Source: an uncultured Collinsella sp.
GTDB lineage: Bacteria > Actinomycetota > Coriobacteriia > Coriobacteriales > Coriobacteriaceae
Direction of reading: 5' to 3'
Length of the DNA: 52,136 nt
NCBI GenBank assembly: GCA_958445895.1
Contig: CAUCTV010000008.1
Location: 1-52,136, forward strand
In this document: positions 8,578-15,754 of the stretch, one piece after another
How the letters are laid out: each line of letters begins with the position of its first letter
Position numbering within the stretch: the first letter of the stretch is position 1
Program-made: the position numbers and the translations under genes
The notes under the pieces: model-generated
What the model was told of the DNA's origin: nothing
What the model saw: the letters and a program-made list of their open reading frames with translations, nothing else
Databases searched by the model: none

Positions 8578-10755
8578 ATGAATCTCCGCTCATCTCTTGC
8601 CTGCACCTCGAGCGATATCGCCCGCTGGGGGCTGCGCTCCGTCCTTAAGCGCCAGGGCGGCGTACTTCCCGGCCGCATCGCCATGAAGATCGACCCCGAG
8701 CTGCTAAGCGACCTCGCGAGCCTGGTCGACCGCAGCGTGGTGATCACCGGTACTAATGGCAAGACCACCACCTCCAACCTCATCGCCGACGCCGTTGCCG
8801 CCAGCGGCGCCACCGTGGTGTGCAACCGCGCTGGCAACAACATGGAGCCGGGCGTGGTGGGCGCGTTGCTCGAGGCGCGCGGCAACCTTAAGCGAACGGC
8901 CAGCAGCAAGCGCGTAGGCGTCTTTGAGTGCGACGAGCTCTACACGGTGCGCGTCCTGCCCAAGCTCAAGCCGACCTACTTTGTGCTGCTCAACCTGTTC
9001 CGCGACCAGCTGGACCGCTACGGCGAGATCGACCATACCCAGGACGTCATCGCCCATGCGTTGGAGCTCTCTCCGACGACAACGCTCATCTACAACGCCG
9101 ACGATCCGCTGTGCGCCTCGATCGCCGCGCGCGTCCCCAACACGAGCATCGCCTTTGGCATCGACGGCGCCACGGGCACCGAGTCCGACCGCATTAGCGA
9201 CTCGCGTTTTTGCTCGCAGTGCAACGCCCCGCTGGAATACGACTATGTGCAGTACGGACAGCTGGGCGCCTATCATTGCCCTTCGTGCGGCTGGGGTCGC
9301 CCCGCGCTGCTCCGCCGCGTGACGGGCGTTGAGCTCGGCTGCGACGGCTACGGCTTTGACCTGGCCTTTGGACCTGAGGCCAACGCGCCCGCCGTGCACA
9401 TCGCCACGCGCTACAACGGCCTGTACATGGTCTATAACGTCGCCGCCGCCTTCTTTGCGGCGCACGAGCTGGGCGTGGACGCGGCGCACCTGCAGCCCAC
9501 GCTTAATGCCTACGTGCCCGCCGGCGGACGCATGGGCCGCTGGGATATTGCCGGCCGCACCGTCGAGGCCAACCTGGCCAAGAATCCCGTGGGCTTCGAT
9601 CGCCAGATCCAGTCCATTAAAACGGCAGGTGGCAGGCTCTGCGCCTTCTTCCTAAACGATAACGATGCCGACGGCCACGATGTCTCGTGGATCTACGATG
9701 TCGACTTCGAGCGCATCGCCGACACGCCGGGTCTTGTCGCCTTTGCCGGAGGCACGCGTGCGCACGACATGCAGGTACGCCTCAAGTACGCCGGCATCGA
9801 TGCCGCGATTATCTCGGACATCGCGCAGGCGATCGGTGCCGTGGCAGACGAGGCCGCCGATGACACCTTCTACGCCGTCGCCAACTACACGGCCTTCCCG
9901 CCGCTGGTCAAAGAACTCGACGGGCTGAAGGGTGCCGATGCAGCCACGGTTGCTGCCCGCGCCGTAGTCCGTGCCGACGGCAGCGCTCTTCCTGTCGGCA
10001 TCGCGCCGGTCGAGCTTTCGCGTCCCCTGCGCATCGTCTACCTGTATCCCGATGCCCTTAACCTCTACGGTGACGGCGGCAATGTTATCGCGCTCGAGCG
10101 CCGCTGCGCCTGGCGTGGCATTCCCGTGCGTGTAGACGAGGTCCGTATGGGCGAGACGCTTGATTTGACCGATGCCGATATCGTCATGATGGGTGGCGGC
10201 TCCGACCGCGACCAGCTAGCCGTGGCACACGAGTTGCTCGCCCAAAAAGACAAGGTCGCGGCCTATGTTGAGGATGGCGGCTCACTGCTTGCCATCTGCG
10301 GCAGCTATCAGCTGCTCGGCCGTTCGTACTATATGGGCGAGGATCGCATCGAGGGTCTGGGCGTCATTGCCGCCGAGACAGTGCGCGGCTCCGACCGCCT
10401 GATCGGCAACGTCGCCGTCAAGACCGACCTGGCACCCGAGCCCTTTGTGGGATTCGAGAACCACGGCGGCCGCACCCTGCTCGACGCAGAGGCGACGCCG
10501 CTCGGAACGTCCGTCGTCGTGGGCACCGGCAACAACGGCGACGATGGCTTTGAGGGCCTCATCCACAAGGGAGTCATCGGCACGTACTTACACGGGCCGG
10601 CACTGCCCAAGAACCCCGAGCTCGCCGACTGGCTCATCGCCCACGCCCTCGAACGCCGTGGCGACGCACAGGCCGCCGCCCTGTTGCCGCTCAAACCCCT
10701 CGACGACGCCTACGAGCACGCCGCCCACGACGCCGCCATGAAGCTCCTCCCCTAG
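8578..10755 (+). CDS. Single-chain MurT-GatD fusion, lipid II isoglutaminyl synthase
   Basis: A 725-residue enzyme predicted to amidate the alpha-carboxyl of D-Glu in lipid II (glutamine + ATP dependent). Residues 1-470 are MurT: Mur-ligase P-loop GTNGKTT (58-64), the RDQLDRYGE region, and the MurT zinc ribbon with Cys212, Cys215, Cys234 and Cys237. Residues 482-700 are GatD, a class I glutaminase: LYPDALNLYGDGGN, catalytic Cys574 in LLAICGSYQLLG and His672 in GTYLHGPALPKNPELADWL. In staphylococci and streptococci the two parts are separate proteins encoded by adjacent genes; here no stop or restart separates them. AGGAA lies eight bases before ATG 8578. Amidated stem peptides would suit D,D-transpeptidation and changes in NOD sensing. 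Confidence 0.92.
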   Translation: MNLRSSLACTSSDIARWGLRSVLKRQGGVLPGRIAMKIDPELLSDLASLVDRSVVITGTNGKTTTSNLIADAVAASGATVVCNRAGNNMEPGVVGALLEARGNLKRTASSKRVGVFECDELYTVRVLPKLKPTYFVLLNLFRDQLDRYGEIDHTQDVIAHALELSPTTTLIYNADDPLCASIAARVPNTSIAFGIDGATGTESDRISDSRFCSQCNAPLEYDYVQYGQLGAYHCPSCGWGRPALLRRVTGVELGCDGYGFDLAFGPEANAPAVHIATRYNGLYMVYNVAAAFFAAHELGVDAAHLQPTLNAYVPAGGRMGRWDIAGRTVEANLAKNPVGFDRQIQSIKTAGGRLCAFFLNDNDADGHDVSWIYDVDFERIADTPGLVAFAGGTRAHDMQVRLKYAGIDAAIISDIAQAIGAVADEAADDTFYAVANYTAFPPLVKELDGLKGADAATVAARAVVRADGSALPVGIAPVELSRPLRIVYLYPDALNLYGDGGNVIALERRCAWRGIPVRVDEVRMGETLDLTDADIVMMGGGSDRDQLAVAHELLAQKDKVAAYVEDGGSLLAICGSYQLLGRSYYMGEDRIEGLGVIAAETVRGSDRLIGNVAVKTDLAPEPFVGFENHGGRTLLDAEATPLGTSVVVGTGNNGDDGFEGLIHKGVIGTYLHGPALPKNPELADWLIAHALERRGDAQAAALLPLKPLDDAYEHAAHDAAMKLLP

Positions 10756-10761
10756 CACCCC

Positions 10762-10796
10762 ACCACCACAAAGGGGACAGGTACCTTTGTGGTGGT
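10762..10796. repeat. REP-like palindrome (copy in minus orientation)
   Basis: 35 bp with perfect 13-bp arms ACCACCACAAAGG / CCTTTGTGGTGGT around GGACAGGTA. It lies six bases after the MurT-GatD stop and may also act as a 3' hairpin. Same family as 39126, 49566 and 51276. Confidence 0.8.
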
Positions 10797-10836
10797 TTTC
10801 CAGTTTGCCAACGATATACGCGCCGGCAAAAAAGTC

Positions 10837-10845
10837 TGCTATACT
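10837..10845 (+). promoter_or_regulatory. Extended -10 promoter element of tRNA-Glu
   Basis: TGCTATACT ends ten bases before the tRNA 5' end, a good extended -10. No consensus -35 is visible at 16-18 bases. Confidence 0.55.
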
Positions 10846-10855
10846 CTTTCCCGCT

Positions 10856-10932
10856 GTCCCCATCGTCTAGCGGCCAAGGACGCCACCCTTTCAAGGTGGA
10901 TATCGCGGGTTCGAATCCCGCTGGGGGCACCA
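10856..10932 (+). tRNA. tRNA-Glu (UUC)
   Basis: Cloverleaf reads clearly. Acceptor GTCCCCA pairs with TGGGGGC (one G-U). The D arm contains TCTAGCGGCCAAGGA, the anticodon stem-loop CCACCCTTTCAAGGTGG gives anticodon TTC, and the T arm is GCGGGTTCGAATCCCGC. The discriminator is A and CCA is encoded. It is followed by a terminator and then by modules that repeat its 3' end. Confidence 0.97.
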
Positions 10933-10944
10933 TTTGAAATGCAA

Positions 10945-10976
10945 AGCCCGTTACCCTTGTGGTGACGGGCTTTTTT
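10945..10976 (+). terminator. tRNA-Glu terminator
   Basis: AGCCCGT...ACGGGCT hairpin followed by six T residues, 13 bases after the encoded CCA. Confidence 0.85.
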
Positions 10977-10985
10977 CTTCTCCAA

Positions 10986-11193
10986 CGCCGGGATTCGAAC
11001 CCGACAGGGTGCGGAGCTGAGGAAACGCGTAAGCGTTTTCCAGCGCAGCACGCAAGGAGCGGAGCGACGCAGCGAAAGCGGGCGGCGCCAGCCGCACGCG
11101 GACATCCCGCTGGGGGCACCACAGAATCTGTGAAGCCCGTTACCAATTCGGTAGCGGGCTTTTTCCTACCCATACGCCGGGATTCGAACCCCG
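10986..11193. repeat. tRNA-linked repeat module with inverted T-arm copies
   Basis: Starting after the terminator, CGCCGGGATTCGAACCCGA (10986-11004) is an inverted T-arm-like sequence. About 100 bp of GC-rich dyads follow, and then 11104-11121 repeats the last 18 bases of the tRNA exactly (positions 10915-10932). A second terminator-like hairpin (11134-11165) and a second inverted T-arm (11175-11193) follow. Apparent ORFs here (containing RRDSNP) are the usual artefacts of translating tRNA ends. The same arrangement flanks tmRNA at 30125-30366. Confidence 0.7.
11134..11165 (+). terminator. Second terminator-like hairpin, duplicate of the tRNA-Glu terminator
   Basis: AGCCCGTTACC ... GGTAGCGGGCT followed by five T residues. 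Sequence and position mirror the 10945 hairpin, 13 bases after the copied CCA. Confidence 0.75.
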
Positions 11194-11230
11194 AAGGCAT
11201 AAAATCACACTGTCATCCAAGGGCCCGTGG

Positions 11231-11442
11231 ACAAAAAATAGCAAATATGAGTACTGTTACCAATTTAGTAACAGCGATTTCATGCCATCAGAAGGCGATT
11301 TGGACACAAGGCGTCCTACGGCGGAGGAATTGCAGGCATTTATCAGCTAAGTACTTGGACATATGTTGCGTAACACTGCATATTTTGCAAAAAGATAATG
11401 CTACAGGGCTTGTGACAGTACTCATATTTGACGTTTTTTCCC
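11231..11442. repeat. MITE-like inverted-repeat element
   Basis: CAAATATGAGTACTGTTAC (11242-11260) faces GTGACAGTACTCATATTTG (11412-11430), 19-bp arms with a single G-T pair. The similarity extends outward into A6/T6 tracts for nearly 28 bp. The 150-bp interior is AT-richer than the genome and has no gene. It could be a small non-autonomous element or a very long hairpin; no transposase is nearby. Confidence 0.5.
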
Positions 11443-11569
11443 CACGACCCCTTATTGTGTGGGCGAATCAGTTGCAAAGCGGGATCCAAAGCGTCCTTCG
11501 CAAACAAATAGCCGGGGCCCGCGCGATGCGGACCCCGGCTCAATACCGTGACGATATGTCAGTTACGCC

Positions 11570-13657
11570 CTACACGTAGAACAGGATGTCGTCGTAGGTC
11601 GGAACCGGCCAGTAGTCGGCGGCCACGATCTCCTCCATGGCGTCCACGGCGGCACGCAGCGTATCCATAGCGGGAACGACCTCGTGCGCGTACACGTTGG
11701 CCTGCTCCTGGCCATCGAGAGCCTCGGCCTTCTGATGTACGGCGTCGAGCGCCTTGATGGAGTCGTTGATGGCGGTGATACCGTTGCAGAGCTTGTTGAG
11801 CGTGTTCTGCTCGCACTGCATGGCGGCCTCAGCACCGGCGGCACGAATAGTCTCAAGGCCCTTAGCGACCTTGGTGGCATAGGCGGTAATGACCGGGCGA
11901 TAGGTACGACGCGCCTCGCGAACCATCGTGGTAGCCTCGATGTTCATGAGCTTGTTGTACTTCTCGAGCTTGCAGTCATAGCGGCACTGGGCCTCGGCCT
12001 TGGTCAGGACGCCCGTCTCCTCAAAGAGCGCAATGGCCTTATCGGAAACAAAGGCGGGAAGAGCGTCGGCCGTGGTCTTGTTGTTGGCAAGGCCGCGCTT
12101 CTCGGCCTCGATGGGCCACTCGTCGGAGTAACCGTCGCCGGAGAACAGGATGCGCTGGTGATCGGTCAGCACCTTCTTGCAGTACTCGAGCGCGGCGTCC
12201 TGGAACTTATCCTCGGGCGTACCCTCGAGTGCGTCGGCGAAAGACTTGAGCGACTTGGCCACGGCAGCATCGAGCACCAGGTTGGAGTCGGAGACGTTCT
12301 GCTCGGAGCCGCAGGCACGGAACTCGAACTTGTTGCCGGTGAAGGCAAACGGGGAGGTGCGGTTGCGGTCGGTGTTGTCCTGCATCAGCTTGGGCAGGGT
12401 ATCGGCGCCCAGGTCGAGCACGCCGCGCGTGGCATGGACGGAAGCCTTGCCATCGATGATCTTCTCGACGACCTCGGTAAGCTGGTCGCCCAGGAAGATG
12501 GACATAATCGCCGGAGGAGCCTCGTTGGCGCCCAGACGATGGTCGTTGCCGGCCGAGGCAACGGAGGCACGCAGGAGCTCCTGATAGTTATCGACGGCCT
12601 CAATCACCGCGGTGAGGAAGACGATGAACTGCAGGTTGTCGAGCGGGGTGTCGCCCGGGTCGAGCAGGTTCTCGGACTCGGTGCCAAGCGACCAGTTGTT
12701 GTGCTTGCCCGAACCGTTGATGCCCTCAAAGGGCTTCTCGTGCAGCAGGCAGACCAAGTCGTGACGGGAGGCGATGAGCTTCATCTTCTCCATCATGACC
12801 AGATTCTGGTCGATGGCCTCGTTGACCTCGCCGTAGACAGGGGCGAGCTCATGCTGGCAGGGAGCGACCTCGTTGTGCTTGGTCTTGGCGGGAATGCCGA
12901 GCGCCCACAGCTCGTCGTCCAGGTCCTTCATATAAGCCGAGACGGTGGGGCGGATAGCGCCAAAGTAGTGCTCCTCGAGCTCCTGGCCCTTGCAGGGAGC
13001 GGCGCCAAAGAGGGTGCGGCCGGTGATGACCAGGTCCCTGCGCTTGCGGTAAGCGTCCTTCTTGATCAGGAAGTACTCCTGCTCATCGCCCACGGAAGGA
13101 ACGACCTTCTTGGGGGTCTTACCAAACAGCGCCAAAACGCGCTTGGACTCACGCGAGAGTGCGGTCATGGAGCGCAGCAGCGGGGTCTTCTTGTCCAGGG
13201 CCTCGCCCGTGTAGGAGCAAAAAGCCGTGGGGATGCACAGGACATCGTCCTTGATAAAGGCGGGGCTGGTGGGATCCCAAGCGGTGTAGCCACGGGCCTC
13301 GAAGGTGGCGCGCAGGCCGCCGTTGGGGAAGCTGGAAGCATCGGGCTCGCCCTGGATGAGGTTCTTGCCCGTAAACTTGGTAATGGCGGTGCCGTCGTGG
13401 TTGGGCTCGAGGAAGCTATCGTGCTTCTCGGAAGTAATGCCCGAAAGCGGCTGGAACCAGTGCGCGTAGTGCGTAGCACCCTTGGAGATGGCCCAAACCT
13501 TCATGGCGTGAGCGACGGCGTTGGCCACATCCAGGTCGAGCGGCTCACCCTCCTCGAGGGTTGCGGCAAGGCGCTTCCAAATGTCCTTGGGGAGGTAGTC
13601 CTTCATGACTTCCTCAGAGAACACCATGGTCCCGAAGCGGTCAGTAAGTTCGGCCAT
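11570..13657 (-). CDS. glnN: Glutamine synthetase type III
   Basis: A 695-residue GSIII (glutamate + NH3 + ATP to glutamine), a double-hexamer cytosolic enzyme found in Bacteroides, cyanobacteria and some Gram-positives. Start ATG 13657 (MAELTDRFG) is backed by GAAGGGAG upstream. The N terminus has GATHYAHWFQP, characteristic of GSIII. The catalytic beta-barrel shows GDEQEYFLI, KTKHNEVAPCQHELAP and LLHEKPFEGINGSGKHNNWS. The C-terminal helical tail ends EEIVAADYWPVPTYDDILFYV, typical of the family. No other nitrogen gene is in the window. A long antisense open frame across this gene is a codon-bias shadow. Confidence 0.97.
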   Translation of the reverse strand: MAELTDRFGTMVFSEEVMKDYLPKDIWKRLAATLEEGEPLDLDVANAVAHAMKVWAISKGATHYAHWFQPLSGITSEKHDSFLEPNHDGTAITKFTGKNLIQGEPDASSFPNGGLRATFEARGYTAWDPTSPAFIKDDVLCIPTAFCSYTGEALDKKTPLLRSMTALSRESKRVLALFGKTPKKVVPSVGDEQEYFLIKKDAYRKRRDLVITGRTLFGAAPCKGQELEEHYFGAIRPTVSAYMKDLDDELWALGIPAKTKHNEVAPCQHELAPVYGEVNEAIDQNLVMMEKMKLIASRHDLVCLLHEKPFEGINGSGKHNNWSLGTESENLLDPGDTPLDNLQFIVFLTAVIEAVDNYQELLRASVASAGNDHRLGANEAPPAIMSIFLGDQLTEVVEKIIDGKASVHATRGVLDLGADTLPKLMQDNTDRNRTSPFAFTGNKFEFRACGSEQNVSDSNLVLDAAVAKSLKSFADALEGTPEDKFQDAALEYCKKVLTDHQRILFSGDGYSDEWPIEAEKRGLANNKTTADALPAFVSDKAIALFEETGVLTKAEAQCRYDCKLEKYNKLMNIEATTMVREARRTYRPVITAYATKVAKGLETIRAAGAEAAMQCEQNTLNKLCNGITAINDSIKALDAVHQKAEALDGQEQANVYAHEVVPAMDTLRAAVDAMEEIVAADYWPVPTYDDILFYV

Positions 13658-14084
13658 ACGGAACTCCCTTCGTATCGGCACCGCGTGAGAAGCGGTGTTG
13701 ATTACTAACGAACGAGCCATAGATTAGGCTCGTCGTGTTTCCGCAACATTACCGTTATGTTGCTGTCACGAAACCAATCAATGAGGTTACCGCATCGCGG
13801 CGGCGTTGCCGCCCTCAACAGCCAATCAACTGTATAAATTGCAGACCTCTCCCCATGGTTTAAGGGTAGTCAATTTGGGATGGGGCTCAATTAACTGGTA
13901 TTTCGCATCAGATACCAGTCTTTATAGCCCGTGTCAAAATGAGCCGCTCTGCTATAGGAAATGCCGATAGCAAGGCATCTTTGATTGGTATCCCCCAAAT
14001 AGTGAGTGAAACTCCACCGTGGCACAGTGGTGCTGTAGAATCCTTACAACACATCACACTATTACGTATCTAGAGGAGCACGAT
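13658..14084. other. Divergent glnN/metF intergenic region
   Basis: 427 bp holding both promoters. Around 13751-13793 GTTAT, GTCAC and GTTAC half-sites recur near one another next to GAAAC, faintly like an actinobacterial GlnR box, but spacing is off consensus. I looked for SAM, cobalamin and T-box riboswitch cores before metF and saw none. Confidence 0.4.
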
Positions 14085-14957
14085 ATGCGCGTCGACGAGG
14101 TTTTTAAGCAGGCAGCATCCCAGGGCACTGCACCCGTTTCGTTTGAGATGTTCCCGCCCAAGGGCGAGCTTACCCTCGACACGGCTCACGAAGTGGCAGG
14201 CAATCTGTGCAAGCTTTCGCCGAGCTTTGTCTCGGTCACCTGCTCGGCTGGCGGCTCGGGCAACGGCGCCACCACCGCCCCCATCGCGCATATGATTACG
14301 AGCGAATTCGATACGCCCTCGGTGGCGCACCTCACCTGTGTGGGCCGTACCCACGCCGATATCGCCGCCAAGATCGATGAGTACCGCACCGCCGGCGTGG
14401 AAAACATCCTGGCCCTGCGTGGCGATCTCCCTGCCGGCGCGACCGAGGACGACAAGCCCGCCTCCGACTACGCCTACGCCCGCGACCTCATCCCCGAGCT
14501 CGTCGACGCCGGCTTTTGCGTGGGTGCCGCAGCCTACCCCGAGGGCCACATTGCCTGCGAGGACCTCAACCTCTCGGTCGAACACCTCAAGCAAAAACAG
14601 GACGCCGGCGCGAGCTTCTTTGTGACGCAGCTCTTCTTTGACAACGAGTGCTTCTACCGCTTCCGCGAGCTTGCCGACAAGGCGGGCATCACCGTGCCCA
14701 TTACCGCGGGCATCATGCCGTTTATGGGCAAGTCGCAAATCAGCCGCATGGTCTTTATGTGCGGTGCGTCGCTGCCCTCCCCCGTCATCAAGATTCTCGC
14801 CAAGTACGAGAACGACCCCGAGAGCCTGCAGGCAGCCGGTGTAGATTATGCCGCCCGTCAGCTTTGCGACCTCAAGGAGCACGGTGCCGCCGGTCTGCAC
14901 CTGTACACTATGAATCGTCCTGCGATCGCCGCGACCATTATGGAGCGCCTAGGGTAA
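14085..14957 (+). CDS. metF: 5,10-methylenetetrahydrofolate reductase
   Basis: A 290-residue FAD-dependent TIM-barrel enzyme that makes 5-methyl-THF for methionine synthesis. I choose ATG 14085 (MRVDEVFKQ) because AGAGGAG precedes it; the longer frame adds 22 unlikely residues. The N-terminal VSFEMFPPKG carries the catalytic glutamate. ILALRGDLPAG is the folate/FAD signature, FFVTQLFFDNECFYRF the substrate loop and ITAGIMPF a late barrel strand. Its stop overlaps the start of the next gene (TAATG), so it is coupled to the MetH reactivation protein, and metH follows. The three genes form one methionine-cycle operon. Confidence 0.96.
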   Translation: MRVDEVFKQAASQGTAPVSFEMFPPKGELTLDTAHEVAGNLCKLSPSFVSVTCSAGGSGNGATTAPIAHMITSEFDTPSVAHLTCVGRTHADIAAKIDEYRTAGVENILALRGDLPAGATEDDKPASDYAYARDLIPELVDAGFCVGAAAYPEGHIACEDLNLSVEHLKQKQDAGASFFVTQLFFDNECFYRFRELADKAGITVPITAGIMPFMGKSQISRMVFMCGASLPSPVIKILAKYENDPESLQAAGVDYAARQLCDLKEHGAAGLHLYTMNRPAIAATIMERLG

Positions 14958-15745
14958 TGGAAAAACCGCACATCGATACAACCGCTGTCGAAGTGCCGGC
15001 CGACCTTGCGTCGCCGGCGCTTTACCGTGTCGATGCTGCGCACCATCCCCGTGTCGACCGTGCCGAGATGCTGCGGTATCTGGGTTACGGCGGCCAGCAG
15101 ATTGAGCCCGAGCTGTCACGACGAATTGAGCTTGTCGTTGAGCGTCTGGAGCTGGACATTGAGCCCCGTGGCGTGCGACGCGTGTTTGCCGTCGATGCCA
15201 CGGGCGTGGACGAGCAGGGCAAGCCTTGCATCCGTCTGGTCGGCACCAACGTTGAGCTGCGCGGTCGCGACATCTATCGCCACCTCAAAGACGCCCGCTT
15301 TGCCGCGCTCATGGCATGCACCCTCGGCATGGACGCCGAGCGTCGTCTGCGCACCACGGGAGCCCAGCAGCCCCTGGAGGGAGCCGTGCTCGACGCCGCA
15401 TGCTCTGCCTATGCAGAAGCCGCCGTCGAGCAGATGGACCAGCAGGTCAAGGCTGCGGCCGCCGCACACGGGCTCGCCGGTAACTGGCGCTTTAGTCCCG
15501 GCTATGGCGACTGCCCGCTTACGGCCCAGCGCTCAATCGTGGATGCACTCAACGCCACGCGCCTCATTGGACTTACCGTGACCCCCACCAGCCTGCTCAT
15601 GCCCACCAAGAGCGTGACCGCGGTGATCGGTCTGTTTGACGGCGAAGTCCACGACGCCCAGAGCCGCCCCACCTGCAATATCTGCCGCATGCGTGAGCAC
15701 TGCCGCTTCCGCGCCGCCCACACCACCTGCTATTCCAGCCATTAG
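14957..15745 (+). CDS. Stand-alone methionine synthase reactivation-domain protein
   Basis: A 262-residue protein corresponding to the C-terminal AdoMet-binding activation domain of large MetH enzymes, here encoded separately as in Thermotoga TM0269. It would support reductive methylation of oxidised cob(II)alamin in MetH. Key evidence: RFSPGYGDCPLTAQ around residues 178-191, equivalent to the AdoMet-binding RxSxGY segment; GLTVTPTSLLMPTKSVTAVIGL after it; and a C-terminal cysteine cluster CNICRMREHCRF. The start overlaps the metF stop and the stop is nine bases before metH. The downstream MetH lacks this domain, which confirms the split. Confidence 0.92.
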   Translation: MEKPHIDTTAVEVPADLASPALYRVDAAHHPRVDRAEMLRYLGYGGQQIEPELSRRIELVVERLELDIEPRGVRRVFAVDATGVDEQGKPCIRLVGTNVELRGRDIYRHLKDARFAALMACTLGMDAERRLRTTGAQQPLEGAVLDAACSAYAEAAVEQMDQQVKAAAAAHGLAGNWRFSPGYGDCPLTAQRSIVDALNATRLIGLTVTPTSLLMPTKSVTAVIGLFDGEVHDAQSRPTCNICRMREHCRFRAAHTTCYSSH

Positions 15746-15754
15746 GAGCCCCCG

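Noticed and set aside
10959..11579. 206-codon open frame downstream of tRNA-Glu
   Set aside because: Contains RRDSNP-type sequence twice, a known artefact of translating tRNA 3' ends and their copies; it crosses two terminators and the inverted-repeat element.
11684..13708. 674-codon open frame antisense to glnN
   Set aside because: It mirrors the strong GC3 bias of glnN, has no recognisable domains or ribosome-binding site, and glnN is unambiguous. The same reasoning excludes long antisense frames over gldA, adh, metH, the P-type ATPase, gatB and gatA.
13860..14084. Riboswitch (SAM or cobalamin) before metF
   Set aside because: I searched by eye for the conserved cores of both classes and did not find them; only a small hairpin near the start.
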